DNA of 64,000 bases from Lachnospiraceae bacterium (GCA_016290905.1 JAEEVO010000002.1:23940-87939), one strand, 5' to 3'. Shown: positions 52,927 through 62,405, counted from the first letter of the stretch. The notes: generated from the letters alone by a model not told the origin. Numbers and translations: made by a program.

Positions 52927-54708
52927 ATGGCAGAGAAAAACACCTACAGGCAGGATGAAAGACTTGAGGAGCCGTTTGATATACGGCATCTGCTCCTTGC
53001 GTCCGCCTATATAAAGAAATACATAAAACAGATGGGGCTGGCACTTTTCTTAAGCATCCTCGGCGGAGCGCTGGGACTGCTTGCACCCATCATTACACAG
53101 AAAGCGATAGATGACGCGCTGATACATCCGGATATCAAGCTTTTGATCATACTGTCGGTACTGCTGGTATCGGTATATGCCGTAAGCATCCTGTTTACCA
53201 CGATCAGATCAAAGATGATGGTAAAGGTATCGCAGCGTATCATCTATGATATAAGAAAAGACCTTTTTGCACACCTGCAGAAGCTTTCCTTCCAGTATTA
53301 TGACGACCGTCCTCACGGAAAGATACTGATACGTGTCGTAAACTATGTAAACTCCGTATCGGATATGCTTTCGAACGGACTGATAAACATCATACTCGAG
53401 ACCATAAACCTTGTAATCATAATCATATATATGTTTATGGTCGATGTACAGATGTCGCTGGTCGTTTTGTGCGGCGTACCGATCCTTGCGGTATTCATGC
53501 TCTGGATGAAGAACAGGCAGCGTAAGGCATGGCAGGCGGTATCAAACAAGAGCTCGAACTTAAACGCATATCTTCAGGAAAACATAGTCGGCGCAAGGAT
53601 AACCCAGATATTCGCAAGGGAAAACGAGAATGCGAAGGTATTTGAGGGACTGTCCGAGGACTGCCGCAGGACATGGATGAAGGCGGTAAGATGCAATAAC
53701 CTCATGTGGCCCGGAATTGACGCGATATCGGTATTGATAAGAGCCGCGATATTCCTTTTCGGTATCATGGTATTTGCCGAAGGTTCCAAGTCCATCGGAA
53801 CGATCATAGCCATATCGGGATATTCGGCACGTTTCTGGCAGCCCATCATGAACATGGGAAACATATTCAACAACTTCCTCAACAACATGGCATATCTTGA
53901 GCGTATTTTCGAGACCATGGATGAAAAGGTGACCGTTGCCGACGTCGAAAACGCCGTTGAAATGCCCGAGATCAAGGGACATGTTGAGTTTAAGAACGTA
54001 AGCTTCTCCTATGAGGAGGGAAAAGAGGTACTGCACGACGTATCCTTCGACGTGCAGCCCGGAATGAGCATAGCGTTAGTCGGACCCACGGGAGCGGGCA
54101 AGAGCACGATTGTAAACCTCATTTCCAGATTCTATAACGTGGAAAAGGGTCAGGTGCTCATCGACGGACAGGATATCTCGAAGGTAACCTTACAGTCCCT
54201 GCGTTCCCAGATGGGTATAATGATGCAGGACAGCTTTATTTTCTCGGGGACGATAAGGGATAACATAGCATACGGAAAGCTGGACGCTACGGACAAGGAA
54301 ATAGAAGAGGCAAGCGTTAAGGTATGTGCAGACGCCTTTATCAAGAAGATGCCGGGCGGATACAACACCGAGGTTAAGGAGAGAGGCTCACTCTTGAGCC
54401 AGGGGCAGAAACAGCTTATATCCTTTGCCAGGACGCTTATCTCAGACCCGAAGATACTCATACTTGATGAGGCAACCTCAAGTATAGACGTTCAGACGGA
54501 AAAAGCCCTTCAGGAAGGATTAAACAAGATGCTTAAGGGCAGGACGAGCTTCATCGTCGCTCACCGTCTCTCCACCATCCGCAACTGTGACAGGATAATG
54601 TACATAGATGACGGCGGCATCGTTGAGACCGGAAACCATGAAGAGCTCATGGCAAAGCATGGAGCATATTATAAACTGTATACAACACAGATCGAGGAGA
54701 TAGCGTAA
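52927..54708 (+). CDS. Heterodimeric ABC exporter subunit, catalytic Walker B
   Basis: 593 residues, same architecture as the preceding gene and 12 bp after it. Walker A GPTGAGKSTIVNLI, Q-loop MMQDSFIFSG, signature LLSQGQKQLISFAR (variant), Walker B ILILDEATSSIDVQTE with the catalytic Glu, and switch His in FIVAHRLSTI. Its variant signature would face the degenerate site of the partner in the sandwich dimer. CAGGAG precedes ATG 52927. Confidence 0.92.
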   Translation: MAEKNTYRQDERLEEPFDIRHLLLASAYIKKYIKQMGLALFLSILGGALGLLAPIITQKAIDDALIHPDIKLLIILSVLLVSVYAVSILFTTIRSKMMVKVSQRIIYDIRKDLFAHLQKLSFQYYDDRPHGKILIRVVNYVNSVSDMLSNGLINIILETINLVIIIIYMFMVDVQMSLVVLCGVPILAVFMLWMKNRQRKAWQAVSNKSSNLNAYLQENIVGARITQIFARENENAKVFEGLSEDCRRTWMKAVRCNNLMWPGIDAISVLIRAAIFLFGIMVFAEGSKSIGTIIAISGYSARFWQPIMNMGNIFNNFLNNMAYLERIFETMDEKVTVADVENAVEMPEIKGHVEFKNVSFSYEEGKEVLHDVSFDVQPGMSIALVGPTGAGKSTIVNLISRFYNVEKGQVLIDGQDISKVTLQSLRSQMGIMMQDSFIFSGTIRDNIAYGKLDATDKEIEEASVKVCADAFIKKMPGGYNTEVKERGSLLSQGQKQLISFARTLISDPKILILDEATSSIDVQTEKALQEGLNKMLKGRTSFIVAHRLSTIRNCDRIMYIDDGGIVETGNHEELMAKHGAYYKLYTTQIEEIA

Positions 54709-54750
54709 GCTGTCTCTTTTTTGAGTGATAAGTGATTTGAAAAATTCTCC

Positions 54751-54779
54751 TTGCACATAAACCCAAAATAGTTTAAAAT
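54751..54779 (+). promoter_or_regulatory. Promoter for the acyl esterase gene
   Basis: TTGCAC (54751-54756), 17 bp, TAAAAT (54774-54779). Confidence 0.6.
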
Positions 54780-54821
54780 AGAAATAGTGTGTAAAAATCT
54801 ATCATTGAGGGGGAGAAGTGT

Positions 54822-55805
54822 ATGAGAACATTCAGAAAAGATCTTTGGAACGACGGGGAATATACATATGAGGCAGCCTATGGTTTTATGCCCAATATCA
54901 TGGCGTTCTTACATGATGAGGACGATGAGGCAAGGAAATGCATGCTGGTAGCGCCGGGCGGCGGATACTGCATGTGCGCGCCTCATGAGGGAGAACTCGT
55001 AGCTCTTGAGTTCTACAAAAAGGGCATGAATGTATTTGTGCTCACATATACCACGGATATCACCATGTCCATACCGTTAAAGAAGCAGCCGCTTAACGAT
55101 ATCGCAAGGGCCGTAAGAGCGATCAGGAAGAATGCGGAAGATTATCACATCCTGTCAGACAAGCTGATCATCTGCGGTTTTTCGGCAGCAGGACATCTCT
55201 GTGCAACACTTGCAACGCATTTCGATGATGTAAAGGATCCGGATGCGGCATATGACGGTATCTCCTGCAGGCCTGACGGAGTAATCCTCGGATACCCCGT
55301 TATCACATCGGGAGAGTATACGCATATATATTCGATACAGGCGCTTCTCGGAAAAGAGCCCATGGAGGACGAGCTTGAATATTTCTCACTTGAGAAACAG
55401 GTAACTCCCGAGACTCCGCCCTGCTTTATATGGCAGACCTTAGGCGATACACTGGTACCTGTGGAAAACAGCTATCTTTTTGCTGAAGCACTGAGAAAGA
55501 ATAAGGTAAATTATGCCCAGTATGTTTTCCCGTTCGGGGATCACGGTTTATCAATAGCAAGTATGGAACAGTTTGCAGGCTGGAAGGGTGGAAAGTATTC
55601 CGGGGAGCAGCTTGAAAAAGTACTTGAGCATCTGAAGGCAGGCACACTTGTACGTGTATCGGAACAGAGGACGAAAGAGCTTATGGATCAGTTCTTCGGT
55701 CCGAACAAGATGCCGGAGATGCCTCCGATGAAGATGGAAAACAATCCGTTTGCGGACATCAATATGTGGCCCGAGCTTGCTTTCATATGGCTTTCAAGGC
55801 TGTAA
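54822..55805 (+). CDS. Alpha/beta hydrolase, acetyl- or feruloyl-esterase-like (BD-FAE type)
   Basis: 327 residues, no signal peptide. MLVAPGGGYCMCAPHEGELVALEFYKKG holds the oxyanion-hole GGG; DKLIICGFSAAGHLCA carries the nucleophile Ser in GxSxxG; and PFGDHGLSIA carries the His. The acidic member is probably in the QTLGDTLVPVENS segment. Relatives remove acetyl or feruloyl groups from xylo-oligosaccharides. The cytosolic location suits trimming of imported oligosaccharides, like the nearby GH9 enzyme. A C-terminal extension (about 265-327) rich in Met and Pro is not part of the core fold. GAGGGGGAG precedes ATG 54822. Confidence 0.82.
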   Translation: MRTFRKDLWNDGEYTYEAAYGFMPNIMAFLHDEDDEARKCMLVAPGGGYCMCAPHEGELVALEFYKKGMNVFVLTYTTDITMSIPLKKQPLNDIARAVRAIRKNAEDYHILSDKLIICGFSAAGHLCATLATHFDDVKDPDAAYDGISCRPDGVILGYPVITSGEYTHIYSIQALLGKEPMEDELEYFSLEKQVTPETPPCFIWQTLGDTLVPVENSYLFAEALRKNKVNYAQYVFPFGDHGLSIASMEQFAGWKGGKYSGEQLEKVLEHLKAGTLVRVSEQRTKELMDQFFGPNKMPEMPPMKMENNPFADINMWPELAFIWLSRL

Positions 55806-55882
55806 AAAATGATACTAAGGTCAAAAGTCCGGAATGTTTAGAGAATTTTTGACATTATGACATAAAGGAGTTGCAGAAATAA

Positions 55883-58800
55883 ATGGCAGCAAACAGTAAA
55901 AAATCCGGCAGCAGTGCCAAGGGCAAGGGAACTGCACGGAAAACCGCTTCGGGACAGAAAAGACAGGGACCGGAGTCGGTGAATATAAACGGAAGGAAAA
56001 GCATGTCGCGGGGACGGAACACAAAAACCGCAGTCATGGAACCGGTTGTGGAAAGCCGTTCGCGCAGTATAGGACGGGCACCTGCCGTTAAGAAGAATTC
56101 GGATGCAAAGCGCGATGATATCATCATAATCGTCGTAACACTGGTGTGCATCCTTATGGTGCTCAGCTATCTGAACATATGCGGAGTGGTCGGAACGGGC
56201 ATAAATGCTTTTGTTTTCGGTATGTTCGGCAGGCTTGGGTATATAATTCCGTTTATTGTGTGGGTACTTACGGTATTTATCATTGCCAACAAGGATAACG
56301 GTGTAAGCCCGCTTGGAATAGTTTATGCAGTACTGTTATCCGGGGTTCTGGGTGCGCTGATACATCTCGCGGTCGGAGAATATGATAAAACCGTAGGAGT
56401 CTTTGAATATTTCACAAATTCCAGCCTCGGCTATGAGGGTGCGTCACCGACTTACGGCGGACTTCTTGGCGGATTATTCGTAAAGCTGCTCTATCCGCTT
56501 GTCGGAAAGGTTGCTACGGTACTTATACTCATTGCGCTTTTACTGATACTTTTTGTCCTTATGACAGGAAAGCCTTTCATTATGGCCGTTGTCAGAAAGT
56601 TTAACAGGCGTATAAACGATTATCGCAGAAGAAGAGCAATAGAGAAAAACGAACAGGGATACTATGAGGATCTGGAGTATGCACCGGAAAACGCTACACC
56701 GTCGGGGGTCAGGTACGGCGTAAGACGTCCTCCCGAGAGACGTATGGGAACCATGAATGTATCCTTCACGAAAAAGGGTGCGGCTCCGGCTGCGGAGAAG
56801 ACTGTATCCGCCGAAAAAACCTCGAAGAATGCAAAAAACGCCAAAAGAACTTCTGTGCAGGAACCCGGTATGGATGAACGCAGGCAGGAGCAGAAACCCG
56901 CTCCTCAGAAGACGGCGAATCTTTATATACCGGGCATCGGAAACGTACCGCTTGGTAAAAATTCAGCTTCGCAGATTAGTGAGACGGAGTATACCGATCT
57001 CGATTTTGCAGAGGTTGCGGATGACGGAAGACAGGGTCTTTCGGGCGGCATAAAGAAAGAAACCACAAGAAAGCATGACGAATTTGCCGATGATAACAGG
57101 ATAACGAGGGTGGGTGTAAAGACGCTTCATTCCGGAAGTATCAGGAAAACGGAAGATGACAACATCATGAGCGTCGAAGGCATCAGGAAAAGGACTGCGG
57201 AATATGTCAAGCCCTATCTTGATGATGAGCTTTACAACAGTACGAAAGAGCCTGCAAATGATATGGACTCGGAGCTCTATGATGCAAGACCCGATTACGA
57301 CAGTGAGAAGGACATTGCGGAGCAGGTACGTAAGCTTCTTGACGATCAGGAGGATGAAGAAAAAGCTTTGCCCGACAGTTCCGACAATGTGACTCCGATC
57401 GCCCGGAAGGAAATAATAGAAGTCATACCGGATGAGAAGGAAACGACAGCGCAGGAGGATGATCAGGTAAGCAGAACATCCGAAAAAACTGACGATGAGA
57501 AAAATGCAGAAGAAAAGACTACAGAAGTAGAACAAATAGAAGAGGCCGATAAAGCGAAGAAGCAGTATGAGAACGTTACGAGGATAGGCTCGGGCGCAGC
57601 CGTATTTATCGATGTGACCAAGGAACCCGAAAAGCCTGTTATCCCCGAATACAAATTCCCGCCCTTAAGCCTTCTTAATAAGAGCAAGATTCATCAGCAG
57701 AATGCGGCTATGAAGAAAAATGAACTCGAAGCCACCATACAAAAGCTGCAGAGTACTTTTGAGAGCTTTGGCGTAGGCGTAAGGGTAACAGATGCAAGCA
57801 TCGGATCTACGGTAACGAGATATGAGCTGCTTCCGGATCAGGGAGTAAAGGTTAAGACCATTACGGCACTTAGCGATGATATCAAGCTTGCGCTTGCCGT
57901 TCCCGATATAAGGATAGAGGCTCCCATTCCGGGTAAGGCAGCAGTTGGTATAGAGGTTCCCAACAAGGAAAGTACGCCCGTACTTTTCGGAGATCTGATA
58001 GACAGCGATGAGTTCAGGAATTCCAAGTCAACTCTGGCGTTTGCGGTGGGTAAGGATATCGGAGGAAAGTCCATTGTTTCCGATATCGGAGGCATGCCCC
58101 ATGCGCTAATAGCCGGTGCTACAGGCTCGGGTAAATCCGTATGCATCAATGCTCTTATAATGAGCATTCTCTATAAGGCAAAGCCTACGGACGTAAAGAT
58201 GATCATGATCGATCCCAAGAGGGTAGAGCTTGTAGGCTACAACGGCATACCGCATCTTCTTGTACCGGTAGTCACGGATGTAAAGAAGGCAAGCGGCGCG
58301 CTCAACTGGGCTATAGCCGAGATGGATGACCGTTATAAGCGTTTTGCGGAAAATGCCGTAACGAATCTTGCTTCGTATAATACTCTGATGGAGGAACGTT
58401 TTATAGAGGAAGGCGGAGAGGGAGAATGTCCCGATAAGCTTCCTCGAATACTGATCATCGTAGACGAGTTGAACGACCTTATGATGACAGCCAATTCCAA
58501 AGAGGTCGAAGCTGATATCTGCCGTCTGACGCAGCTTGCGCGCGCCTGCGGCATACATGTCATTCTTGCGACTCAGCGTCCTTCGGTAAATGTTATCACA
58601 GGTACCATAAAGGCAAATATCCCCACAAGGATAGCTTTCGCGGTATCTTCGTTAGTGGATTCGAGAACGATCATAGACCAGGCCGGAGCCGAAAAGCTGA
58701 TAGGAAAGGGAGATATGCTGTTCTATCCTCAGGGTTATCCGAAGCCCGTCAGGCTTCAGGGCGCATATGTTTCCGATGCCGAGGTAGCGAAGGTTGTCAA

Positions 58801-59152
58801 ATATATAAAGGATCAGTGTAAGGAAGTAAAATACAGCGATCTTATAAGCAACCATATTGAGGCGAATTCAGCAGATAAACAGCAGTCAAAGGACGAGGGC
58901 GGAGCACAGGCTGAGGCCAGTGACAAGGACGAGTTCTTTGAGGAGGCCGGAAGACTTATCATTAAGAAGCAGAAGGCTTCGGTAGGCATGCTGCAGAGGG
59001 AATTCCGCATTGGCTTTAACAGAGCCGCACGTATTATGGATAAGCTGGCAGAGGAAGGCATAGTCGGTCCCGAAGACAGTACGAAGCCTCGTAAAATACT
59101 TATGACAATGGAAGAATTTGAGGCATATTTAGCTGCCAAAGGACAAGAATAA
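55883..59152 (+). CDS. FtsK/SpoIIIE family DNA translocase
   Basis: 1089 residues, longer than the 750-900 usual in Firmicutes because of the linker. A basic N-terminal tail (1-75) precedes four helices (about 80-215), and a long charged linker (about 230-590) follows. The motor has Walker A GATGSGKSVC at about 745 and Walker B RILIIVDELNDLMM, then ATQRPSVNVITG. The C-terminal gamma winged helix (about 1010-1085, ASVGMLQREFRIGFNRAARIMDKLAEEGIVGP) should read KOPS/SRS-like DNA signals. It pumps chromosomal DNA through the septum in division, or into the forespore if the host sporulates. AAGGAG precedes ATG 55883. Confidence 0.95.
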   Translation: MAANSKKSGSSAKGKGTARKTASGQKRQGPESVNINGRKSMSRGRNTKTAVMEPVVESRSRSIGRAPAVKKNSDAKRDDIIIIVVTLVCILMVLSYLNICGVVGTGINAFVFGMFGRLGYIIPFIVWVLTVFIIANKDNGVSPLGIVYAVLLSGVLGALIHLAVGEYDKTVGVFEYFTNSSLGYEGASPTYGGLLGGLFVKLLYPLVGKVATVLILIALLLILFVLMTGKPFIMAVVRKFNRRINDYRRRRAIEKNEQGYYEDLEYAPENATPSGVRYGVRRPPERRMGTMNVSFTKKGAAPAAEKTVSAEKTSKNAKNAKRTSVQEPGMDERRQEQKPAPQKTANLYIPGIGNVPLGKNSASQISETEYTDLDFAEVADDGRQGLSGGIKKETTRKHDEFADDNRITRVGVKTLHSGSIRKTEDDNIMSVEGIRKRTAEYVKPYLDDELYNSTKEPANDMDSELYDARPDYDSEKDIAEQVRKLLDDQEDEEKALPDSSDNVTPIARKEIIEVIPDEKETTAQEDDQVSRTSEKTDDEKNAEEKTTEVEQIEEADKAKKQYENVTRIGSGAAVFIDVTKEPEKPVIPEYKFPPLSLLNKSKIHQQNAAMKKNELEATIQKLQSTFESFGVGVRVTDASIGSTVTRYELLPDQGVKVKTITALSDDIKLALAVPDIRIEAPIPGKAAVGIEVPNKESTPVLFGDLIDSDEFRNSKSTLAFAVGKDIGGKSIVSDIGGMPHALIAGATGSGKSVCINALIMSILYKAKPTDVKMIMIDPKRVELVGYNGIPHLLVPVVTDVKKASGALNWAIAEMDDRYKRFAENAVTNLASYNTLMEERFIEEGGEGECPDKLPRILIIVDELNDLMMTANSKEVEADICRLTQLARACGIHVILATQRPSVNVITGTIKANIPTRIAFAVSSLVDSRTIIDQAGAEKLIGKGDMLFYPQGYPKPVRLQGAYVSDAEVAKVVKYIKDQCKEVKYSDLISNHIEANSADKQQSKDEGGAQAEASDKDEFFEEAGRLIIKKQKASVGMLQREFRIGFNRAARIMDKLAEEGIVGPEDSTKPRKILMTMEEFEAYLAAKGQE

Positions 59153-59167
59153 TTCTTTAAAAAGAAG

Positions 59168-59195
59168 TTGACAAAATAAGTAATTTAAGTACAAT
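59168..59195 (+). promoter_or_regulatory. Promoter for recA
   Basis: TTGACA (59168-59173), 16 bp, TACAAT (59190-59195). A dyad GTTCA-N7-TGAAC at 59222-59238 lies downstream of the start; it is not the usual Firmicutes LexA box. Confidence 0.75.
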
Positions 59196-59256
59196 AAATC
59201 TTGTGTATGGTATTACCTTGTGTTCATCGGATGTGAACGCAGATGAAAGGGGAGCC

Positions 59257-59274
59257 GTGATTACGGCATTTTAG
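59257..59274 (+). CDS. Candidate five-codon leader mini-ORF coupled to recA
   Basis: GTG ATT ACG GCA TTT TAG follows the strong site AAAGGGGAG (59247-59255) by only a few bases, while the recA ATG is 21 bp from that site. The stop codon ends 2 bp before the recA ATG, a layout suited to reinitiation. CCGTGATTACGG inside it can form a small hairpin. Translation has not been shown. Confidence 0.4.
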   Translation: MITAF

Positions 59275-59276
59275 TT

Positions 59277-60362
59277 ATGGCAAAAGAGAAAGAAACAAAG
59301 ATCGCAGCAGATGACAACAGACAGAAAGCCTTGGAGTCTGCTCTGGCACAGATTGAGAAGAGCTTCGGAAAAGGCTCTGTTATGAAGCTTGGCGACAAGA
59401 GCGCCCATATGAATATCGAGACGGTTTCCACAGGTTGCTTAAGCCTTGACCTTGCACTCGGCCTCGGCGGAGTTCCCAAGGGCAGGATCATAGAAATCTA
59501 CGGACCCGAATCAAGCGGAAAGACTACCGTTGCCCTGCATATGGTAGCTGAAGTACAGAAGAGAAACGGCATAGCAGGATTTATTGACGCGGAGCATGCA
59601 CTCGATCCCGCATATGCAAAGAACATAGGCGTCGATATCGACAACCTCTATATCTCGCAGCCCGATAACGGCGAGCAGGCTCTTGAAATCGCTGAGACCA
59701 TGGTACGTTCGGGTGCGGTTGACATTATTATCATCGACTCGGTTGCAGCCCTTGTTCCCAAGGCAGAGATAGAGGGCGACATGGGCGATTCCCATGTAGG
59801 TCTTCAGGCACGTCTTATGTCACAGGCATTAAGAAAACTTACCGGCGTTGTCAGCCGTACAAACTGTATAGTGGTATTCATCAACCAGCTCCGTGAGAAG
59901 GTCGGAGTCATGTTCGGAAATCCCGAGACGACAACCGGCGGACGTGCCCTTAAGTTCTATTCTTCCGTAAGAATGGATGTCCGCAGGATTGACAGCATTA
60001 AGAGTGCCGGCGAGGTTATCGGTAACAGGACCCGTGTTAAGGTTGTAAAGAACAAGATAGCGCCTCCTTTCAAGGAAGCTGAGTTTGATATCATTTACGG
60101 TAAGGGCATTTCCAAGCTCGGGGATATCATAGACCTTGCGGTAAACGACAACATTATCGTTAAGAGCGGATCATGGTTCTCATATAACGGTGACAAGATC
60201 GGCCAGGGCAGGGATAATACAAAGCAGTTCCTTGCAGAGCATCAGGATATAGCTGATGAGATCGAAAAGAAGGTTAGAGACAAATATGTCATCAAGCCTG
60301 ATGAGAGCCTGACCGAAGAGGATGAAGGCGAGTTCATCGAGGATCTGGACGGCGAGGATTGA
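59277..60362 (+). CDS. recA: Recombinase A
   Basis: 361 residues, normal size. RecA coats single-stranded DNA, pairs homologous strands and triggers LexA self-cleavage. Walker [10 protein letters not shown] lies at 76-84, Walker [13 protein letters not shown] follows, then loop L1 ([23 protein letters not shown]) and L2 ([24 protein letters not shown]). The C-terminal tail is acidic as usual ([15 protein letters not shown]). No other start fits the frame, as an upstream stop lies at 59244. The message has its own promoter and terminator, and recX follows after the terminator. Confidence 0.98.
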   Translation: MAKEKETKIAADDNRQKALESALAQIEKSFGKGSVMKLGDKSAHMNIETVSTGCLSLDLALGLGGVPKGRIIEIYGPESSGKTTVALHMVAEVQKRNGIAGFIDAEHALDPAYAKNIGVDIDNLYISQPDNGEQALEIAETMVRSGAVDIIIIDSVAALVPKAEIEGDMGDSHVGLQARLMSQALRKLTGVVSRTNCIVVFINQLREKVGVMFGNPETTTGGRALKFYSSVRMDVRRIDSIKSAGEVIGNRTRVKVVKNKIAPPFKEAEFDIIYGKGISKLGDIIDLAVNDNIIVKSGSWFSYNGDKIGQGRDNTKQFLAEHQDIADEIEKKVRDKYVIKPDESLTEEDEGEFIEDLDGED

Positions 60363-60379
60363 TCGTTAATAAAAATTTT

Positions 60380-60426
60380 AACAGGCGGCGGGGCATGCTT
60401 TATGCCTGTGACCGCCTGTTTTAAAT
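60380..60426 (+). terminator. Terminator-like hairpin between recA and recX
   Basis: AACAGGCGG (60380-60388) pairs with CCGCCTGTT (60412-60420), with an inner GGCA/TGCC stem, then TTAAATT. A weak U run would allow partial read-through into recX. Confidence 0.75.
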
Positions 60427-60442
60427 TGGAGAAAGGGAAAGA

Positions 60443-61084
60443 ATGACAGTAACATTTGGAGATAAAAAAGGTAAGAAAACTCCGGTGTATGTTGATGGTG
60501 CATACATCGGCGCCCTGTATCCCGGAGAACTGAGGCAGTATAATCTGGAGGATGAGGGTGAAATATCCGAAGCAGCATTGGAACGGGTACAGAAGGAATG
60601 CCTGCTCTTAAGGGCAAAAAGATATGTGATGAACCTGCTCCTGAAAGCCGATAAGACGGAGGAAGAGCTTAAACGCAAGCTCCGGGAGAACGGATATTCG
60701 GAAGAAACATCCGAAGGCGCAATAGAGTACGTCAGAAGCTTTCATTATATTGACGAACTGAGAACTGCCGAGAACTATATCAGGACAAAGATGTTTTCAA
60801 GCAGTGAAAAGGAAATACGTTATAAGCTGTCGGAAAAAGGTATAAATGATGAGACCATAGATATGGCATATGACAGAATTGCTGAAGAAAACGAGGATGA
60901 AGAGAACGGCAATACCGAGCTAAAGGCAGCTGAAAGCTTTTTGAGAAAAAAGCTGAAAACAGCCCCGGGTGAGGAACTGCCATATGAGGAAAAACAGAAG
61001 CTTATGAGCTCGGCTTACAGGAAGGGGTTTCGTTCCGAGACCATCAGAGAAGCCTTGGAGAACCTGCTCCGGGAAGATAGATAA
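60443..61084 (+). CDS. recX: Regulatory protein RecX
   Basis: 213 residues. The three-helix RecX repeats are visible: LLKADKTEEELKRKLRENGYSEETSEGAIEYVRSFHYIDELRTAENYIRTKM, then SEKGINDETIDMAYDR, then RKGFRSETIREALENLL. RecX inhibits RecA filament growth. The first 50 residues form a short beta-rich extension (VTFGDKKGKKTPVYVDGAYIGAL), common in Firmicutes members. GAAAGGGAAAG precedes ATG 60443. It follows recA by 81 bp; the partial terminator between them would keep RecX lower than RecA. Confidence 0.93.
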   Translation: MTVTFGDKKGKKTPVYVDGAYIGALYPGELRQYNLEDEGEISEAALERVQKECLLLRAKRYVMNLLLKADKTEEELKRKLRENGYSEETSEGAIEYVRSFHYIDELRTAENYIRTKMFSSSEKEIRYKLSEKGINDETIDMAYDRIAEENEDEENGNTELKAAESFLRKKLKTAPGEELPYEEKQKLMSSAYRKGFRSETIREALENLLREDR

Positions 61085-61108
61085 AAGTATCGATTTATAC
61101 TGTTTTTT

Positions 61109-61133
61109 AAGTGTCCCAAAGGGACACTTTTTG
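61109..61133 (+). terminator. Terminator after recX
   Basis: AAGTGTCCC-AAA-GGGACACTT then TTTG; a 9-bp stem with a three-base loop. Confidence 0.85.
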
Positions 61134-61153
61134 CTGCTATAAAGAAGAAATGC

Positions 61154-61182
61154 TTGCAAATCTGCCTTTGAGGTGGTATAGT
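61154..61182 (+). promoter_or_regulatory. Promoter for the secreted protein at 61245
   Basis: TTGCAA (61154-61159), 17 bp, TATAGT (61177-61182). Confidence 0.7.
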
Positions 61183-61244
61183 TTGGTCGTGGAGCTAAAA
61201 AAGGAGCATGAAATGCTCAAGATAATTAGAAAAGGGGTACAAAT

Positions 61245-62141
61245 ATGAAAAGAACTTTAAAAACTTTCAAGTTGAATTATGTAGTTCTGGCATTTCTGGC
61301 AGTTTTATTCATCTGGACCGCGAAATCTGTTCCGGGACAGTGTGCGGATAAAATGTCGGCAGATCTGGACGGGGACGGCAAGGTAGAGAAGGTCTCTACT
61401 GAGTCTAACGGCGAGTGCGATTATGAAAATTATACCGGTTTCTTCAATTTTTATCTGAAGATAGATGGTAAAACACTTTTTAAGGAAGAACTTGTGATAA
61501 CCTCTATGGAGAATTTCTATGATGTGGCTGAGCTTGGGTATATCGAGGCAGAGATTGTCGATATAAATCCTGACGACAAGTACAAGGAGATCCTGCTCAA
61601 ATATTACTGCATCGAGGACGACCTGCTTTTAAAGATAAAGATATTGAGACTTCAGAAAGGTAAGCTTAAGTGCATCTGTGATGATGAAAGCATCAGCGGT
61701 TATTCGTATTTTAACATCGCACAGGGAAACAACAAGTATATAAATGTAGCTGTTGATTTCTGGAATGATTCACTTGGCTGCGTATGGATCAAGAACACTT
61801 ACAAGATCAAAAACGGCAAGCTTGTTTTAAAGAAGGCTAAGAATGATGTATATACAGCTTTGCCCGATTTTTCCGCTACAGGTTCTTATACAAAGTTCAA
61901 GACCACAGTTTCACTGAAGATTTATTCGGATTCAAATTGCACCAAGCAGATCGATACGCTTGCAAAAGGAAACAAGTTTTATGTAAAGAAGCTTAAGCTT
62001 GTGAATTACGGAAAAGATTCGGAAATCGGACAGAAGCCTATGGCTGCTTATGTAAAGACAAGCACCGGTATCAAGGGATGGATATATCTTGAAAACGATT
62101 TCGAAAAACCGGAAGTATCAAACAGGAGACTGTTTGCTTAA
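61245..62141 (+). CDS. Secreted protein of unknown function with a Ca-binding-like loop and SH3-like end
   Basis: 298 residues. A signal peptide or anchor is present (LNYVVLAFLAVLFIWTAKSVPGQCA). Next comes ADLDGDGKVEKVS, a DxDxDG-type calcium loop as in FG-GAP or EF-hand-like repeats of surface proteins. The middle is beta-rich with repeated Asp/Tyr (DINPDDKYKEILLKYYCIEDD). The end (about 220-290, VSLKIYSDSNCTKQ to GIKGWIYLENDF) resembles bacterial SH3 domains that hold wall or peptide ligands. I do not recognise the full family. Own promoter; a hairpin follows at 62241-62261. Confidence 0.65.
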   Translation: MKRTLKTFKLNYVVLAFLAVLFIWTAKSVPGQCADKMSADLDGDGKVEKVSTESNGECDYENYTGFFNFYLKIDGKTLFKEELVITSMENFYDVAELGYIEAEIVDINPDDKYKEILLKYYCIEDDLLLKIKILRLQKGKLKCICDDESISGYSYFNIAQGNNKYINVAVDFWNDSLGCVWIKNTYKIKNGKLVLKKAKNDVYTALPDFSATGSYTKFKTTVSLKIYSDSNCTKQIDTLAKGNKFYVKKLKLVNYGKDSEIGQKPMAAYVKTSTGIKGWIYLENDFEKPEVSNRRLFA

Positions 62142-62240
62142 AAAGCAAACATACTTTATTGCGTCTGCAACGGAGTATCGGAAAAGGAACCGGTTTACTT
62201 AAGAATGAAAATAAAACCAAAGGATGATCATACCATCAAG

Positions 62241-62266
62241 GGGACGGTAACAAGCCGTCCCTCTTT
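62241..62266 (+). terminator. Terminator after the secreted protein gene
   Basis: GGGACGG (62241-62247), 7-nt loop, CCGTCCC (62255-62261), then TCTTTT. Confidence 0.8.
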
Positions 62267-62278
62267 TAATTATGAAAA

Positions 62279-62343
62279 CTTTACTTAAATTTTACTCAAA
62301 TTTTAAGTAAAGTATTGCATATCGGGAAAAAATATAGTATGAT
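62279..62343 (+). promoter_or_regulatory. Promoter with upstream 11-bp inverted repeat
   Basis: CTTTACTTAAA (62279-62289) and TTTAAGTAAAG (62302-62312) are perfect inverted repeats with a 12-bp spacer, ending 2 bp before TTGCAT (62315-62320). TATGAT follows after 17 bp (62338-62343). The dyad is placed like an activator or repressor site. Confidence 0.65.
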
Positions 62344-62405
62344 AAGAAATAATTGGCAAAAGCCCAAAGGAAAAGGTATAGTTTTTGAAAGGCAGACAGT
62401 ATTAT

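Noticed and set aside
59222-59238. LexA (SOS) box before recA
   Set aside because: GTTCA-N7-TGAAC has the half sites in the opposite order to the Firmicutes GAAC-N4-GTTC box and sits downstream of the start; kept only as a dyad.
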